Positions 8,248-18,159 of a stretch of 64,000 bases of DNA are shown here, in pieces. Position numbers and translations under genes: made by a program. The notes below the pieces were generated by a model that was given only the letters and a program-made list of their open reading frames with translations, was not told where the DNA came from and searched no databases. Origin of the DNA: Desulfurella amilsii (GTDB lineage: Bacteria > Campylobacterota_A > Desulfurellia > Desulfurellales > Desulfurellaceae); assembly GCF_002119425.1 (NCBI RefSeq), contig NZ_MDSU01000018.1, positions 518,501-582,500 on the forward strand, in the 5' to 3' direction. Numbering within the stretch: the first letter of the stretch is position 1; every line of letters starts with the position of its first letter.

Positions 8248-8852
8248 TTTGCTTTCCCATTTTTTGTGTTTTGATCAGGGTTTTTTAGTGAATAAGTCTC
8301 TGCTTTAAAATCAACGTTTAAAACATTGCTATTGGCATTGCTTGAAGGACTGATTGAAAAATCTGTTACTTTAACTAGTCTTAGCATGTTGCTTAATACT
8401 TCAAATGTATTACCAATTTGGTTATACGTACCTGTTATGCTAATCTGTAGGGGTGTAGTTGTATAAGTGGCATTCTGGTTTTGAGTGCTAATAGATTGTG
8501 GCGAAAACTTATTCATTGAAACACCAACCTTTGTTATTGTAGAATGAATATCTACAAGTAGTTTTGGGATCGCTTCTTTTCCAGGCAACATTTCTTTATA
8601 CCTTTGTAGTTTTTTACTTATATCGGCATATTTTTTCATCTCTAAAGGAAGTTTTTTCTCAAACTCGCTGAGTTGTGTAATTTCCGAATTAAGCTGTTTT
8701 GCTTTAGAATATAAACCTTGAAAATAGCTAAAATACCAAATGAGAGCCAAACCGATCACAATAACTACAGCTATAATGATCTTTTGGGATTGTGGTATAT
8801 CGCTAAACTGACTGGAAAGTTGGCTTTTGCCAATTAATTTATTTTGCGCCAT
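8244..8852 (-). CDS. pilO: Pilus assembly protein PilO
   Basis: A 202-residue bitopic inner-membrane protein. A single membrane segment (about residues 25-42, IIIAVVIVIGLALIWYF) is followed by a coiled coil (LNSEITQLSEFEKKLP) and a ferredoxin-like periplasmic domain that pairs with PilN. The family motif LPGKEAIPKLLVDI is visible. It forms the alignment complex between the cytoplasmic PilM ring and the PilP/PilQ channel. It overlaps pilN by 14 nt and pilP by 4 nt. Confidence 0.92.
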   Translation of the reverse strand: MAQNKLIGKSQLSSQFSDIPQSQKIIIAVVIVIGLALIWYFSYFQGLYSKAKQLNSEITQLSEFEKKLPLEMKKYADISKKLQRYKEMLPGKEAIPKLLVDIHSTITKVGVSMNKFSPQSISTQNQNATYTTTPLQISITGTYNQIGNTFEVLSNMLRLVKVTDFSISPSSNANSNVLNVDFKAETYSLKNPDQNTKNGKAK

Positions 8853-9381
8853 AATTACCTCGTAAGGCGCAAATAAGTGAAAATTGATAAATATTTTGCT
8901 GTGAAACGTTTGTCTTTGTCACACCCTGGTTAAACCGTACTTCGTTTATAATTTTTTCTTTCAAAAGGTTGTTCATAAATAATGAAATAGAGTCAATATC
9001 TAAGCTTGATGCAGTAATATTTAGTGTATTCCCTTGTTTTTCCACTCTGCTTAACCACACATTGTTTGGCAGTGCGCTTGACAAAGCATATAAAATTTCA
9101 ACTGGAAGGTTTTTGCCAGTTTCAAGCTTTGATATTGTATTAACAAGCTGACGGGCCTTTGCCTCATCATTTTGAATAACCCTTATTTTGTTAGACAAAT
9201 TACTCAAATAAGCTTTTTTTTCTTCTAAGTGTTTTATTTTTGATTTCTCAAAAGCACTTATGCCAAATAATAAAGCACACTCCACTAATACCACAATTAA
9301 CAGTACAAACCAAAATCTCTCTTGTAAACCCCTTTGTTTTTGTTTTTCACCAATACTACTAAGTAAATTTATCTCTATCAT
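8839..9381 (-). CDS. pilN: Pilus assembly protein PilN
   Basis: A 180-residue inner-membrane protein. The very N terminus is IEINLLSSIGEK, the conserved cytoplasmic motif (INLLP in most PilN) that docks into a groove on PilM. One membrane segment follows (about residues 23-41), then a coiled coil and a periplasmic ferredoxin-like domain (LPNNVWLSRVEKQGNTLNI). It overlaps pilM by 4 nt. In this protein the last motif residue is Ser rather than Pro. Confidence 0.92.
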   Translation of the reverse strand: MIEINLLSSIGEKQKQRGLQERFWFVLLIVVLVECALLFGISAFEKSKIKHLEEKKAYLSNLSNKIRVIQNDEAKARQLVNTISKLETGKNLPVEILYALSSALPNNVWLSRVEKQGNTLNITASSLDIDSISLFMNNLLKEKIINEVRFNQGVTKTNVSQQNIYQFSLICALRGNYGAK

Positions 9382-10376
9382 GCTTTCTTCAAGGCTAAAC
9401 CTAAAGCTACATCAAATAAATACTTATTATCCGTATTAAACTTTGTATCTTCTATTGTTAATGTTTCAAACGGATTCAATTTTACTACACCGATATTGAA
9501 TACTGTAGCCAAATATGAAGCTACTTCGTTAATAGAACAAGCGCCGCCAGACAAAACAAAATTGTCGATATGCTGATCGGCAATAAGAGAAAAATTAAAA
9601 TTCAATACATTTGATATCTCATTTTGTAAATTCATTAAATTGCTTTCAATAATGCTGATCAAATGTGTGTCTTTATTTTTTGATAATAACAAATCCAAAC
9701 TTTCTGACTCTGAAATGGAAAGTTTATTTGCAATGTCTGTCACAATAGAATCTAAATTAAAATCAATATAGCTGAAATATATTGGTTTAGTGCCATTCAC
9801 TAAAGCTAATTTTGTTGATTTTGCGCCAATATTAAGTATAAATACAAGCTTATCTTTTTCTGCCGTGTTTTCTAAATAAGCATTAATTGTAGAAAATATA
9901 TCAACATCAACACATTCAAGCTTTAATTTTGCACCATTAAACACTTCTTTTAAAAATTCTATCTTTTCTTTCTTAGCCGCTACAATTAGTATTTCGAAGT
10001 TTTTGTTCTTTTGATCTACATTTAGAATTTGATAATTAACATTCACTTTATCAAGCTTAAATGGTATGTATTGCTCAGCTTCCCACATCACAGCCTGTTC
10101 AATTTCTGACTCATCAACCATTGGTATCGTTAAGTGTCTTGCGATGCATTCCGAAATATTCAACGCATAGGCAATGGGTTTGCTTTTCAAACCATTCTGT
10201 GTTGCCAGTACTGTTAAAAAATCTTTCATCGCAATAGGATCTTCCATGTTTATTTCTTTAGGCGTGCTAACAAGTTGAGCATTGGTTAAAAACTTTACAC
10301 CGCTTTTTTCTTTGAGTTGAACAATTTTTGTAAATTTAGAGCCTATATCAAGACCTATAAGATTTCTACTTCCCAT
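9378..10376 (-). CDS. pilM: Type IV pilus actin-like ATPase PilM
   Basis: A 332-residue cytoplasmic protein of the FtsA/PilM actin-like family. It has the phosphate-1 loop GLDIGSKFTKIVQL near residue 8, a second phosphate loop (FILNIGAKSTKLAL, about 178-191), and the adenosine motif FVLSGGACSI (about 271-280). It forms the cytoplasmic base of the pilus alignment complex and binds PilN. It is the first gene of pilM-N-O-P-Q-smpB; the promoter is at 10408-10437. SD AAGAAGG precedes the ATG. Confidence 0.94.
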   Translation of the reverse strand: MGSRNLIGLDIGSKFTKIVQLKEKSGVKFLTNAQLVSTPKEINMEDPIAMKDFLTVLATQNGLKSKPIAYALNISECIARHLTIPMVDESEIEQAVMWEAEQYIPFKLDKVNVNYQILNVDQKNKNFEILIVAAKKEKIEFLKEVFNGAKLKLECVDVDIFSTINAYLENTAEKDKLVFILNIGAKSTKLALVNGTKPIYFSYIDFNLDSIVTDIANKLSISESESLDLLLSKNKDTHLISIIESNLMNLQNEISNVLNFNFSLIADQHIDNFVLSGGACSINEVASYLATVFNIGVVKLNPFETLTIEDTKFNTDNKYLFDVALGLALKKA

Positions 10377-10407
10377 TTTTCATACCTTCTTACAAAAGTG
10401 TTGGTTA

Positions 10408-10437
10408 ATTCTAACATTGTCACTTAACAATTGTCAA
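10408..10437 (-). promoter_or_regulatory. Promoter of the pilMNOPQ-smpB operon
   Basis: TTGACA (10432-10437) and TAGAAT (10408-10413) on the minus strand are 18 bp apart, with a leader of about 25 nt. Short repeats of TTGTCA/TGACAA lie in the spacer region. Confidence 0.6.
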
Positions 10438-10522
10438 TAAAAAAACACAAAAAAAATTTTATTCTATTTTTGTTTACTAGCAAATTTTATTCTTAAATTA
10501 AAATTTGATTTTTAATGTTTAA

Positions 10523-10822
10523 ATGTATATATTTGAAAGTATGAAAGAAAAACGTTTTAATATTGATATTGTTTTAAAAAAAACAAAAAGATGGGATTTC
10601 AAAGATTTGCTAATTGAAAAAAATATAATCTATTGTGAGTGGTTTGTAGAGCTTAATGAAGATGTATCAATCATTTCTGTGGATGTAAGTATCGAAGAAT
10701 TAGAGAGCTTGTATAATTTTATAATAAACGAACTTTCTGAATCAAGAATTATATTGCCAAATGGCACAAGGCTTCAAGCAAAGCTGCCGTTTGATTTTAT
10801 TAAAACAAAGTTAATAAAATAG
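10523..10822 (+). CDS. Small protein of unknown function upstream of Lon-like gene
   Basis: A 99-residue acidic/basic mixed protein that I do not recognise. It has no signal peptide, membrane segment or Cys motif. An ATG at 10541 (Met-7) is an alternative start; neither has a good Shine-Dalgarno. The C-terminal half reads like an alpha/beta fold (ISIEELESLYNFI is approximate; the real string is VSIEELESLYNFIIN). It ends 8 nt before the Lon-like protease gene and is presumably co-transcribed, which suggests, but does not show, a link such as adaptor or substrate. Confidence 0.55.
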   Translation: MYIFESMKEKRFNIDIVLKKTKRWDFKDLLIEKNIIYCEWFVELNEDVSIISVDVSIEELESLYNFIINELSESRIILPNGTRLQAKLPFDFIKTKLIK

Positions 10823-10830
10823 GAGTTTTT

Positions 10831-13173
10831 ATGGGATTTCGTATTATTGAGCCAAAGGAAATTAAATTAAACATAGATATACCAAATAGCATATTTGAAG
10901 AAGATAAAGCAGATTATTTTGTAAATCAAGAACGCTTAAATCAAGCACTAAAAATGCTCGTAGACATAGAAAATCCATACTATAACCTCTATATATCTGG
11001 AGATATGGGGCAAATTAAAGACTACATAAAAGATAAAATCATAGAACTATCTAAAAATAAAGAATTTAAAATATACGATTATGCTTATTTAAATAACTTT
11101 AATAATCCAAAAATGCCACAACTGCTTGTTTTACCAAAAGGTAAAGCAAATATTCTAGCTAATAAAATGAACGAATTTGTAGAATACTTAGTGTCAAATA
11201 TACCTGCAATCTTTGAGAGTAAAGAGTATGAGAACAGGATTCAAACAATTAACCTTGAGTATAACGAAAAACAAACTCAAATATTTGAAGAATTGGGTAA
11301 AAAAGCTTCAGAATTGGATTTTGCCATTAAACCAACACCTTCTGGTCTTATAGTAAATCCCGTTTTAGATGGTAAAATTATAACAGAAAAAGAGTTTTCT
11401 GCACTTGATGTAAGTATAAAAAAAGAAATAGAAGAAAAAAGAAAACAGCTTGAAGTGTTTATAAATGAATTTATGTTTGCCTCAAGGGAATTAGAAAAAG
11501 AACGATTCCAGCAAATTAAAAAAATCAATGATGAAATAGGTCTATCTATCATAAGCAATAAATTAGATGCCATAAAAGCTGAATTTGAAGGCATACAAGC
11601 TGTTGAAAATTATCTAAATGATGTAGAGCACTACACAATAAGCAATATTGCTATTTTTTTACCAAGCAAAAATGAGCCTTATCCTTTTGTGAGCCTTCCT
11701 TCTAAATATATTGAATATAAAGTTAACGTTATAGTAGATAATTCTAATATAGACATACCTATATTTTATGAACAAAATCCCACATATGCCAACCTTTTTG
11801 GTAAAATTGAAAAACAAGCTTACTTTGGAATGCTTGTAACTAATTTTACCAATATTGTAGCTGGTCAAATGGCAAAAATCAATGGCGGTTTTTTAATATT
11901 AGATGCTATAAGCGTTCTAACAAACCCATTTGTATGGGACAGCCTTAAAAAAACACTTAAATCCAGGCAATTAATCATAGAAGATCCAGTTGACAAATAC
12001 GGTGCCATAACTACAGAAAGTTTAAAACCAGAGCCCATAGATTTAAATTTAAAGGTAATTTTAATAGGCGATGAGTTTATTTATGATATATTGTACGAAT
12101 ACGATGAAGATATGAAAAATTTATTTAAGCTAAAAACCAACTTTAATCATACAATAAAAGCAAAATCTAATACTGTAACACAGTACCTATCAAACATAAT
12201 TAAGTGTTGCAAAGAAAAAAATCTCACAATACCAACAAAAGATGGTTTGGTTGCCGTTGCAAAATACGCATTTAGGCTTGCTGAAAGTTCTGATAAAATT
12301 TGGTCTAAGGTTGATGAATGTGTAGATATTATTGAAGAAGCAAATGCACTAAATAGTCAGTCAATTGGCTATAAAGAGATTCAGCAAGCAATAGAAAATA
12401 AAATTTTTATCAAAGATTTATATCGGGAAAAAATTCAAGAAATGATCAAAGACGGGACAATACTGCTTAATCTGAAGGATGAAAGGATCGGTCAAGTAAA
12501 TGGATTGTCTATTTCGCAAATTGGCGATTTTTCTTTTGGTAGGCCAAATAGAATAATAGCTAAAGCTTATGTTGGAAAAGGCGGTGTAATAAATATAGAA
12601 ACCGAAAGTAAGCTTTCTGGTAAAATTTTTGATAAATCTTCTTTTATTATTGGGGGCTACTTTGGATCAAAATACGCATACGACAAGCCGCTTAGCCTTC
12701 AGGCTACAATCAGTTTCGAACAATCCTACTCCTATATCGAAGGAGACAGTGCAACAGTAGCTATGACAATAGCCCTTTTATCATCAATCGCAAAAATACC
12801 TGTTAAAAACAATTTAGCTGTTACGGGTTCTATGAGTCAAGATGGCTTAGTTCAGCCCATTGGTGGCGTTAATGAAAAAATTGAGGGTTTTTTTGATATT
12901 TTAAAAATTTCTAATAATTTAGGCGATGCAGGTGTAATTATTCCTCACCAAAATAAAAAGGACCTTGTTTTAAGGGATGATGTTTTAGAAGCGATAGAAA
13001 AAGGTTTATTCAAAATATACACTATCGAAACAATTGACGATGCTATTGAGATTTTTACAGGAAAACCTGCAGGTAAAATGATTAAAAATAGGTATGAAAA
13101 AGAGACTTTCCATTATTGCGTGGATTTGTCTTTTAGAAAAACAATGAAACAGTTGAAAGACAACAATGATTAG
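10831..13173 (+). CDS. Lon-like protease of the AAA_32/Lon_C type with degenerate P-loop
   Basis: This 780-residue protein has an N-terminal AAA-like region and a C-terminal Lon peptidase domain. The Ser-Lys dyad is present: Ser about residue 640 in EGDSATVAMTIALLSS and Lys about 683 in IGGVNEKIEGFFD, with the same 43-residue spacing as E. coli Lon S679/K722. GGFLILDAISVL (about 355) matches the Walker B-like motif of this family. The P-loop position (about 52-63) reads ISGDMGQIKDYI and lacks the GxGK/RT signature, so ATP use is doubtful. A coiled-coil insert lies at about 130-240. Start chosen for TAGGAG upstream. It overlaps aroC by 8 nt. Confidence 0.85.
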   Translation: MGFRIIEPKEIKLNIDIPNSIFEEDKADYFVNQERLNQALKMLVDIENPYYNLYISGDMGQIKDYIKDKIIELSKNKEFKIYDYAYLNNFNNPKMPQLLVLPKGKANILANKMNEFVEYLVSNIPAIFESKEYENRIQTINLEYNEKQTQIFEELGKKASELDFAIKPTPSGLIVNPVLDGKIITEKEFSALDVSIKKEIEEKRKQLEVFINEFMFASRELEKERFQQIKKINDEIGLSIISNKLDAIKAEFEGIQAVENYLNDVEHYTISNIAIFLPSKNEPYPFVSLPSKYIEYKVNVIVDNSNIDIPIFYEQNPTYANLFGKIEKQAYFGMLVTNFTNIVAGQMAKINGGFLILDAISVLTNPFVWDSLKKTLKSRQLIIEDPVDKYGAITTESLKPEPIDLNLKVILIGDEFIYDILYEYDEDMKNLFKLKTNFNHTIKAKSNTVTQYLSNIIKCCKEKNLTIPTKDGLVAVAKYAFRLAESSDKIWSKVDECVDIIEEANALNSQSIGYKEIQQAIENKIFIKDLYREKIQEMIKDGTILLNLKDERIGQVNGLSISQIGDFSFGRPNRIIAKAYVGKGGVINIETESKLSGKIFDKSSFIIGGYFGSKYAYDKPLSLQATISFEQSYSYIEGDSATVAMTIALLSSIAKIPVKNNLAVTGSMSQDGLVQPIGGVNEKIEGFFDILKISNNLGDAGVIIPHQNKKDLVLRDDVLEAIEKGLFKIYTIETIDDAIEIFTGKPAGKMIKNRYEKETFHYCVDLSFRKTMKQLKDNND

Positions 13174-14320
13174 TTACTTAGACGCAGGTGAATCGCATGG
13201 CAACAGCCTTTGTGCAATAATAGATGGCATACCTGCTGGTTTGGAAATAGATGAAAGCTTTATTAATCACTTGCTTTGCCTAAGGCAAAGCGGTTATGGT
13301 AGAGGCGGCAGGCAAAAAATAGAAAAAGATAAAATAGAAATTTTAAGTGGCGTGCGTTTTGGTAAAACCATAGGAAGTCCTATTACCTTAAAAATTAAAA
13401 ATAACGATTATGAGAATTGGCAAGATATTATGGCCCCTTTTGCAACATACACAAATCGAAAGCAAATCACAAAACCAAGGCCCGGTCACGTTGATTTAGC
13501 AGGTTACCTAAAGTATAACAGAAATGATCTGCGTGACTGTTTAGAGCGCTCAAGTGCAAGACAAACTGCTATAAGAGTGGCTGTGGGAGCAATTTGCGAG
13601 TTGTGCTTAAAAGAAGCAGGTGTTGAATTTTACAATTTTGTAAGTGCTATCGGAAAGGTAAAGGCAAACGTAAATTACGCTAACTTAGATGAAATAAAAA
13701 ACAGTGCAAACAATGAATTATTTTGCCCTGATAAAAACGCTCTATATGAAATGAAAAAAACTATTGATAAAGCTATAGAAAATAGCGATAGTTTAGGTGG
13801 TGTTGCTGAAGTTTTAATAAGTGGTGCGGTAGCAGGTATTGGGTCTTACAAATGGGATAAAAAACTAGATGCCAGATTGGCTTTAGCTACAATGAGTGTG
13901 CAGGCTATAAAAGCCGTAAGTATTGGCGATGGCATAGAAAACGCCTTTAAATACTCAAGCGAGGTTCAAGATGAAATCTATTATGATTTTAACTCAAAAG
14001 AATATCGACGATATACAAACCGCTTAGGTGGTATTGAAGGTGGTATCTCAAACGGAGAAAATATTGTCATAAAAGCATTCATGAAACCAATTCCAACAAC
14101 GCGCAAAGGTCTAAGAAGTATTGATGTAAAAACCAAAGAAACCTCTGTGTCTGTTTATGAGCGCTCTGATGTATGTGCAACAAGCGCAGCGAGTGTGGTG
14201 GTAAGAGCTGCTGTTGCATATGAAATATTAAATGCTTATCTGGAAAAATTTGGCGGCGACTGCATGAGTGAGTTTAAAAGGAATGTGGAAAATTATAAAG
14301 AGTATTTGAAAACCAAATGA
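13166..14320 (+). CDS. aroC: Chorismate synthase
   Basis: A 384-residue enzyme that converts 5-enolpyruvylshikimate-3-phosphate to chorismate using reduced FMN. It has the family marks GESHGNSL (residues 8-15), LRQSGYGRGGRQKIE, TKPRPGHVDLAGYLKYN, ERSSARQTAIRVAVG and the Ser/Asp-rich C-terminal signature (RSDVCATSAASVVVRAA). The start overlaps the Lon-like gene by 8 nt and the stop overlaps aroK by 4 nt. It feeds the trp operon at 57-63 kb through chorismate. Confidence 0.97.
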   Translation: MISYLDAGESHGNSLCAIIDGIPAGLEIDESFINHLLCLRQSGYGRGGRQKIEKDKIEILSGVRFGKTIGSPITLKIKNNDYENWQDIMAPFATYTNRKQITKPRPGHVDLAGYLKYNRNDLRDCLERSSARQTAIRVAVGAICELCLKEAGVEFYNFVSAIGKVKANVNYANLDEIKNSANNELFCPDKNALYEMKKTIDKAIENSDSLGGVAEVLISGAVAGIGSYKWDKKLDARLALATMSVQAIKAVSIGDGIENAFKYSSEVQDEIYYDFNSKEYRRYTNRLGGIEGGISNGENIVIKAFMKPIPTTRKGLRSIDVKTKETSVSVYERSDVCATSAASVVVRAAVAYEILNAYLEKFGGDCMSEFKRNVENYKEYLKTK

Positions 14321-14784
14321 ATTTAATTTTAATTGGTTTTATGGGCAGCGGCAAATCAACAATTGGTAAGCTGCTAGCAAAACAACTTAACTGTGAATTT
14401 GTTGATACAGATGTACTTATTGAGAAAAAAATGAAAATACCAATAAAAAAGATTTTTCATTTGTATGGGGAATATTTTTTTAGGCGACTTGAGCGGCATA
14501 TTTTAATTAATACAAACCCCAAAAACCCTTTTGTTTTAGCAACAGGCGGGGGTATGCCCTGTTTTAAAAACAACATTGATATAATGAAAAAGAAAGGTAC
14601 TGTAGTGTACTTAAAAATACCAAAAAAGCATCTATTCAAAACTGATAACAAAAATAGACCTCTGTTTAATAAAGCACAAATTCTTTTGAATAAAAGGAAA
14701 AACTGTTATGCGAAAGCAGATTTTACAATAGAAAATGATAAAATAAAAAAAACATTGAAAAATATCAAAAAATTAATGAGGTGA
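14317..14784 (+). CDS. aroK: Shikimate kinase
   Basis: A 155-residue P-loop kinase that phosphorylates shikimate. The Walker A motif is GFMGSGKSTIGKLLA (residues 7-21). The shikimate-binding region is FVDTDVLIEKKM, followed by FRRLERHIL and the GG-rich LATGGGMPCF. The lid arginine lies in NRPLF. It is slightly shorter than the usual 165-175 residues at the C terminus. It overlaps aroC by 4 nt and its stop abuts the dnaE start, so aroC-aroK-dnaE look translationally coupled. Confidence 0.95.
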   Translation: MNLILIGFMGSGKSTIGKLLAKQLNCEFVDTDVLIEKKMKIPIKKIFHLYGEYFFRRLERHILINTNPKNPFVLATGGGMPCFKNNIDIMKKKGTVVYLKIPKKHLFKTDNKNRPLFNKAQILLNKRKNCYAKADFTIENDKIKKTLKNIKKLMR

Positions 14785-14787
14785 ATG

Positions 14788-17700
14788 ATGGCATTTGTGC
14801 ATTTACATAATCACTCAGAGTATAGCCTATTGGATGGCGCTACAAAAATAAACGCAATGGTAGAAAAGGCTAAAGGTGATGGACAAGAATACATTGCGCT
14901 AACAGATCATGGCAACATGTTTGGTGCACTTGATTTTTATAAAACATGCACTAAGGCTGGGGTTAAACCCATAATTGGTTTTGAAGCATACATTGTGCAA
15001 GATAGGTTTGATAAAACAAATAAAGGTAATTTTCATTTAACTCTTCTTGCAAAAAATAACACAGGCTACCAAAATCTGCTTAAATTATCAACTTTTTCAT
15101 ACACTGAAGGTTTTTACTATAAACCTAGAATAGATAAACAACTGCTTAAGCAATACGGTCAAGGTATTATAGCAGGCAGTGCCTGTTTGCACGGCGAAAT
15201 CAATTACTACCTATTAAACAACAATTATGATTTAGCAAAGAAAGCCTGTCTGGAATATCAAGAGATTTTCGGAAAAGACAATTTTTTTATTGAGCTTATG
15301 AGACATGATTTAGAAGAACAAAAGCAGATAGAGCCACTTTTGCTTAAACTTGCAAGCCAAACAAACGCACCCCTTGCAGCTACAAACGATTGTCATTACC
15401 TAAACAAACAAGACGCAAAAGCACAAGATGCCCTACTTTGCGTTCAAACAAACAGACTTATAGAGGAAGCCGACAGAATGAGGATGAAAACGGAAGAGTT
15501 TTATTTTAAAACACAGCAAGAAATGTACGATAAATTTCACGATTTAAAAGAAACGGTAGATAATACTTTTTTAATAGCAAAAAATTGTTCAATAGAACTT
15601 GAGCTTGGTAAGCTAATTTACCCTATTTTTTCGCAAAACATGGGAACAGACAGCGAAATGCTCGAGAAATTGGCCAAAGAAGGACTTGGAAAACGCATAA
15701 AAAATTTTGGTCTAGAAAATCAAAGAAATATCTATTATAACCGCCTTGAGTATGAGCTAAATGTAATCAAACAAATGAATTTTAGCGGATACTTTCTAAT
15801 TGTGTGGGATTTTATTAATTATGCCAAAAGCCACTCTATTCCCGTAGGCCCAGGGAGAGGTTCAGCTGCTGGGAGCCTTGTGTCTTACAGTCTTGGTATT
15901 ACAGATATTGATCCATTAAAATATGGTTTACTGTTTGAGAGATTTCTAAACCCAGAACGTATATCGATGCCTGATGTTGATGTGGATTTTTGTGTTGAAC
16001 GAAGGGATGAAGTTATAAACTATGTTCAAAACAAATATGGCCAATACAATGTAGCTCAGGTTGCAACATTTGGTACAATGCTTTCAAAAGCTGTCATTAG
16101 AGATGTAGCAAGGGTCATGGGATTTAGCTACGCACATGCTGACAAGATAGCTAAGCTTATACCAACAAATGCAACGCTTGATGAAGCTATTAACCAGGTC
16201 GGCCAGCTAAAAAAAATGATTCAAGAAGATAAAAATATAGAAGAATTATTTAGACTATCAAAAACTCTTGAAGGTTTGAAGCGCCATGCATCAAAACATG
16301 CAGCGGGCGTGGTTATTTCTCAAGAGCCCATCTATAATAGGTGCCCTTTGTATAAGCCAGCAGGTGAAGAAGCCATTATTGCACAATTTTCAAAAGAACA
16401 TTTAGAGGATGTAGGGTTAATAAAATTTGACTTTTTGGGTCTAAGAAACCTAACCGTGATAGATTTTGCCGTTAAGCTAATAAAAAAATACGAAGACGAA
16501 AATTTTGATCTGCTAAATATACCAACGGATGATAAAGAAGTTTTTAAGCTGCTTCAAAGTGGTGCCACGTTTGGAGTGTTTCAGCTTGAAAGTTCTGGGA
16601 TGCAAAAGCTTATAAGCGATCTTAAGCCAACCGTTTTTGAAGATTTGATTGCGTTGGTTGCACTCTATAGACCTGGACCACTTGGCAGCGGTATGGTAAA
16701 AGATTTTATTGAAAGAAAGCACGGTGTCTCAAAAGTAGAATACCCCCTGCCACAATTAGAGCCTATCTTAAAAGAAACCTACGGGATTATATTGTACCAA
16801 GAACAAGTTATGCAAATTGCAAATGTTTTAGCTGGCTACAGCTTGGCAGAAGCTGATATTTTACGCAAAAGTATGGGTAAAAAAGATAAAGAAAAAATGG
16901 CACAGCAAAGAAGCGTATTTGTTCAGCGTTGCGTAAAAAATGGCATAGATGAGAAAAAAGCCGAAAGCATTTTTGATTTAATGGAATACTTTGCAGGCTA
17001 CGGCTTTAACAAATCACACTCTGCTGCTTATGCCTACATTGCATATCAAACAGCTTATCTCAAAACGCACTACCAAGCCTACTTTATGTGTGCTCTCCTT
17101 ACAAGCGAGGCAAATAATACAGACAAAGTAGCTATTTATATTGATGAGTGCAATAGGTTGAATATACCAATTCTACCTCCTGATATTAACGAAAGCTATA
17201 CAAACTTTACTGTGGTTTCCAAAAAAGATTTGGATAAAAAAGCAATAAGATTTGGTTTGTCGGCAATAAAAAATGTGGGTGAAGCTGCAATTGAAAGTAT
17301 TATTGAAGAAAGGGAAAAAGGTCCTTTCAAAGACTTATCTGATTTTCTAAGTCGTGTGAATCAAAGAAAGGTAAATAAGAAAGTTGTGGAAAGTTTAATA
17401 AAAAGTGGCTGCTTTGATTTTTTTGATAAAAATAGAAATCAATTACTGTTTCAAGTCGAAAATCCAAAAAAAGCATCACTTGACTTGTTTGGGATGGATA
17501 ATGCTTTAATTTTACAACCCCAAGCCACAACTACACAAGAAGAAATAACAAAATATGAAAAAGAGTTATTAGGTGTATTTATAACTTACAATCCACTTAA
17601 AAAGTACGAAAACATTATAAAATCGCTCGATACAAATTACACTTCGCAGTTAGAAAATTTAAATGATGAAGCGGAAATTAAACTTATAGGTGTTATTTCA

Positions 17701-18159
17701 AGCTTAAAAGAAATCAATACAAAAAACAAGCAAACAATGGCTTTTGTTAACTTTAATGATTTGCATGGTAGCGTTGAGATCGTGGTTTTCCCAAGTATGT
17801 ACGCAGAGCTAAAACAATTAAAAAGCATAGAACCTATTTTAATAGTTGGAAAGTTGGAAAAAAATGAAGAAAAAACTTCAATAACAGCTAAAAAAATTAT
17901 CCCCATTGAACAGTTAATAAAACAAATCTCAAAAATAACCATTGAGCTTGATTCTAGTACAGCCACAGAATCTCTATTAAAAGACATAAAACAGCTTCTT
18001 GATAAGTACACAGGGAATGTAGAGCTATTTATTTGTTCAAAAAAACCGCAATTTAAGCAGACTCTATTTAGCACAAAGATTAGCCTAAAATGCGATTTTG
18101 ATTTATTGGATAACCTTAAAAAATACGATGTTGAGGTAAAATTAGAGTTAGCTTCATGA
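14788..18159 (+). CDS. dnaE: DNA polymerase III alpha subunit
   Basis: The replicative C-family polymerase, about 1123 residues. The N-terminal PHP domain opens with FVHLHNHSEYSLLDGATK (about residues 4-21). The palm holds GPGRGSAAGSLV and the catalytic aspartates PDVDVDFC (about 393-400), and the fingers hold YQEQVMQIA and YGFNKSHSAAYA. Helix-hairpin-helix and OB-fold domains follow (INTKNKQTMAFVNFNDLHGS, about 975-995). Two ATGs lie in tandem at 14785 and 14788; GAGGTGA (14778-14784) suits the second. Length is typical of DnaE1. It overlaps the next gene by 4 nt. Confidence 0.97.
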   Translation: MAFVHLHNHSEYSLLDGATKINAMVEKAKGDGQEYIALTDHGNMFGALDFYKTCTKAGVKPIIGFEAYIVQDRFDKTNKGNFHLTLLAKNNTGYQNLLKLSTFSYTEGFYYKPRIDKQLLKQYGQGIIAGSACLHGEINYYLLNNNYDLAKKACLEYQEIFGKDNFFIELMRHDLEEQKQIEPLLLKLASQTNAPLAATNDCHYLNKQDAKAQDALLCVQTNRLIEEADRMRMKTEEFYFKTQQEMYDKFHDLKETVDNTFLIAKNCSIELELGKLIYPIFSQNMGTDSEMLEKLAKEGLGKRIKNFGLENQRNIYYNRLEYELNVIKQMNFSGYFLIVWDFINYAKSHSIPVGPGRGSAAGSLVSYSLGITDIDPLKYGLLFERFLNPERISMPDVDVDFCVERRDEVINYVQNKYGQYNVAQVATFGTMLSKAVIRDVARVMGFSYAHADKIAKLIPTNATLDEAINQVGQLKKMIQEDKNIEELFRLSKTLEGLKRHASKHAAGVVISQEPIYNRCPLYKPAGEEAIIAQFSKEHLEDVGLIKFDFLGLRNLTVIDFAVKLIKKYEDENFDLLNIPTDDKEVFKLLQSGATFGVFQLESSGMQKLISDLKPTVFEDLIALVALYRPGPLGSGMVKDFIERKHGVSKVEYPLPQLEPILKETYGIILYQEQVMQIANVLAGYSLAEADILRKSMGKKDKEKMAQQRSVFVQRCVKNGIDEKKAESIFDLMEYFAGYGFNKSHSAAYAYIAYQTAYLKTHYQAYFMCALLTSEANNTDKVAIYIDECNRLNIPILPPDINESYTNFTVVSKKDLDKKAIRFGLSAIKNVGEAAIESIIEEREKGPFKDLSDFLSRVNQRKVNKKVVESLIKSGCFDFFDKNRNQLLFQVENPKKASLDLFGMDNALILQPQATTTQEEITKYEKELLGVFITYNPLKKYENIIKSLDTNYTSQLENLNDEAEIKLIGVISSLKEINTKNKQTMAFVNFNDLHGSVEIVVFPSMYAELKQLKSIEPILIVGKLEKNEEKTSITAKKIIPIEQLIKQISKITIELDSSTATESLLKDIKQLLDKYTGNVELFICSKKPQFKQTLFSTKISLKCDFDLLDNLKKYDVEVKLELAS

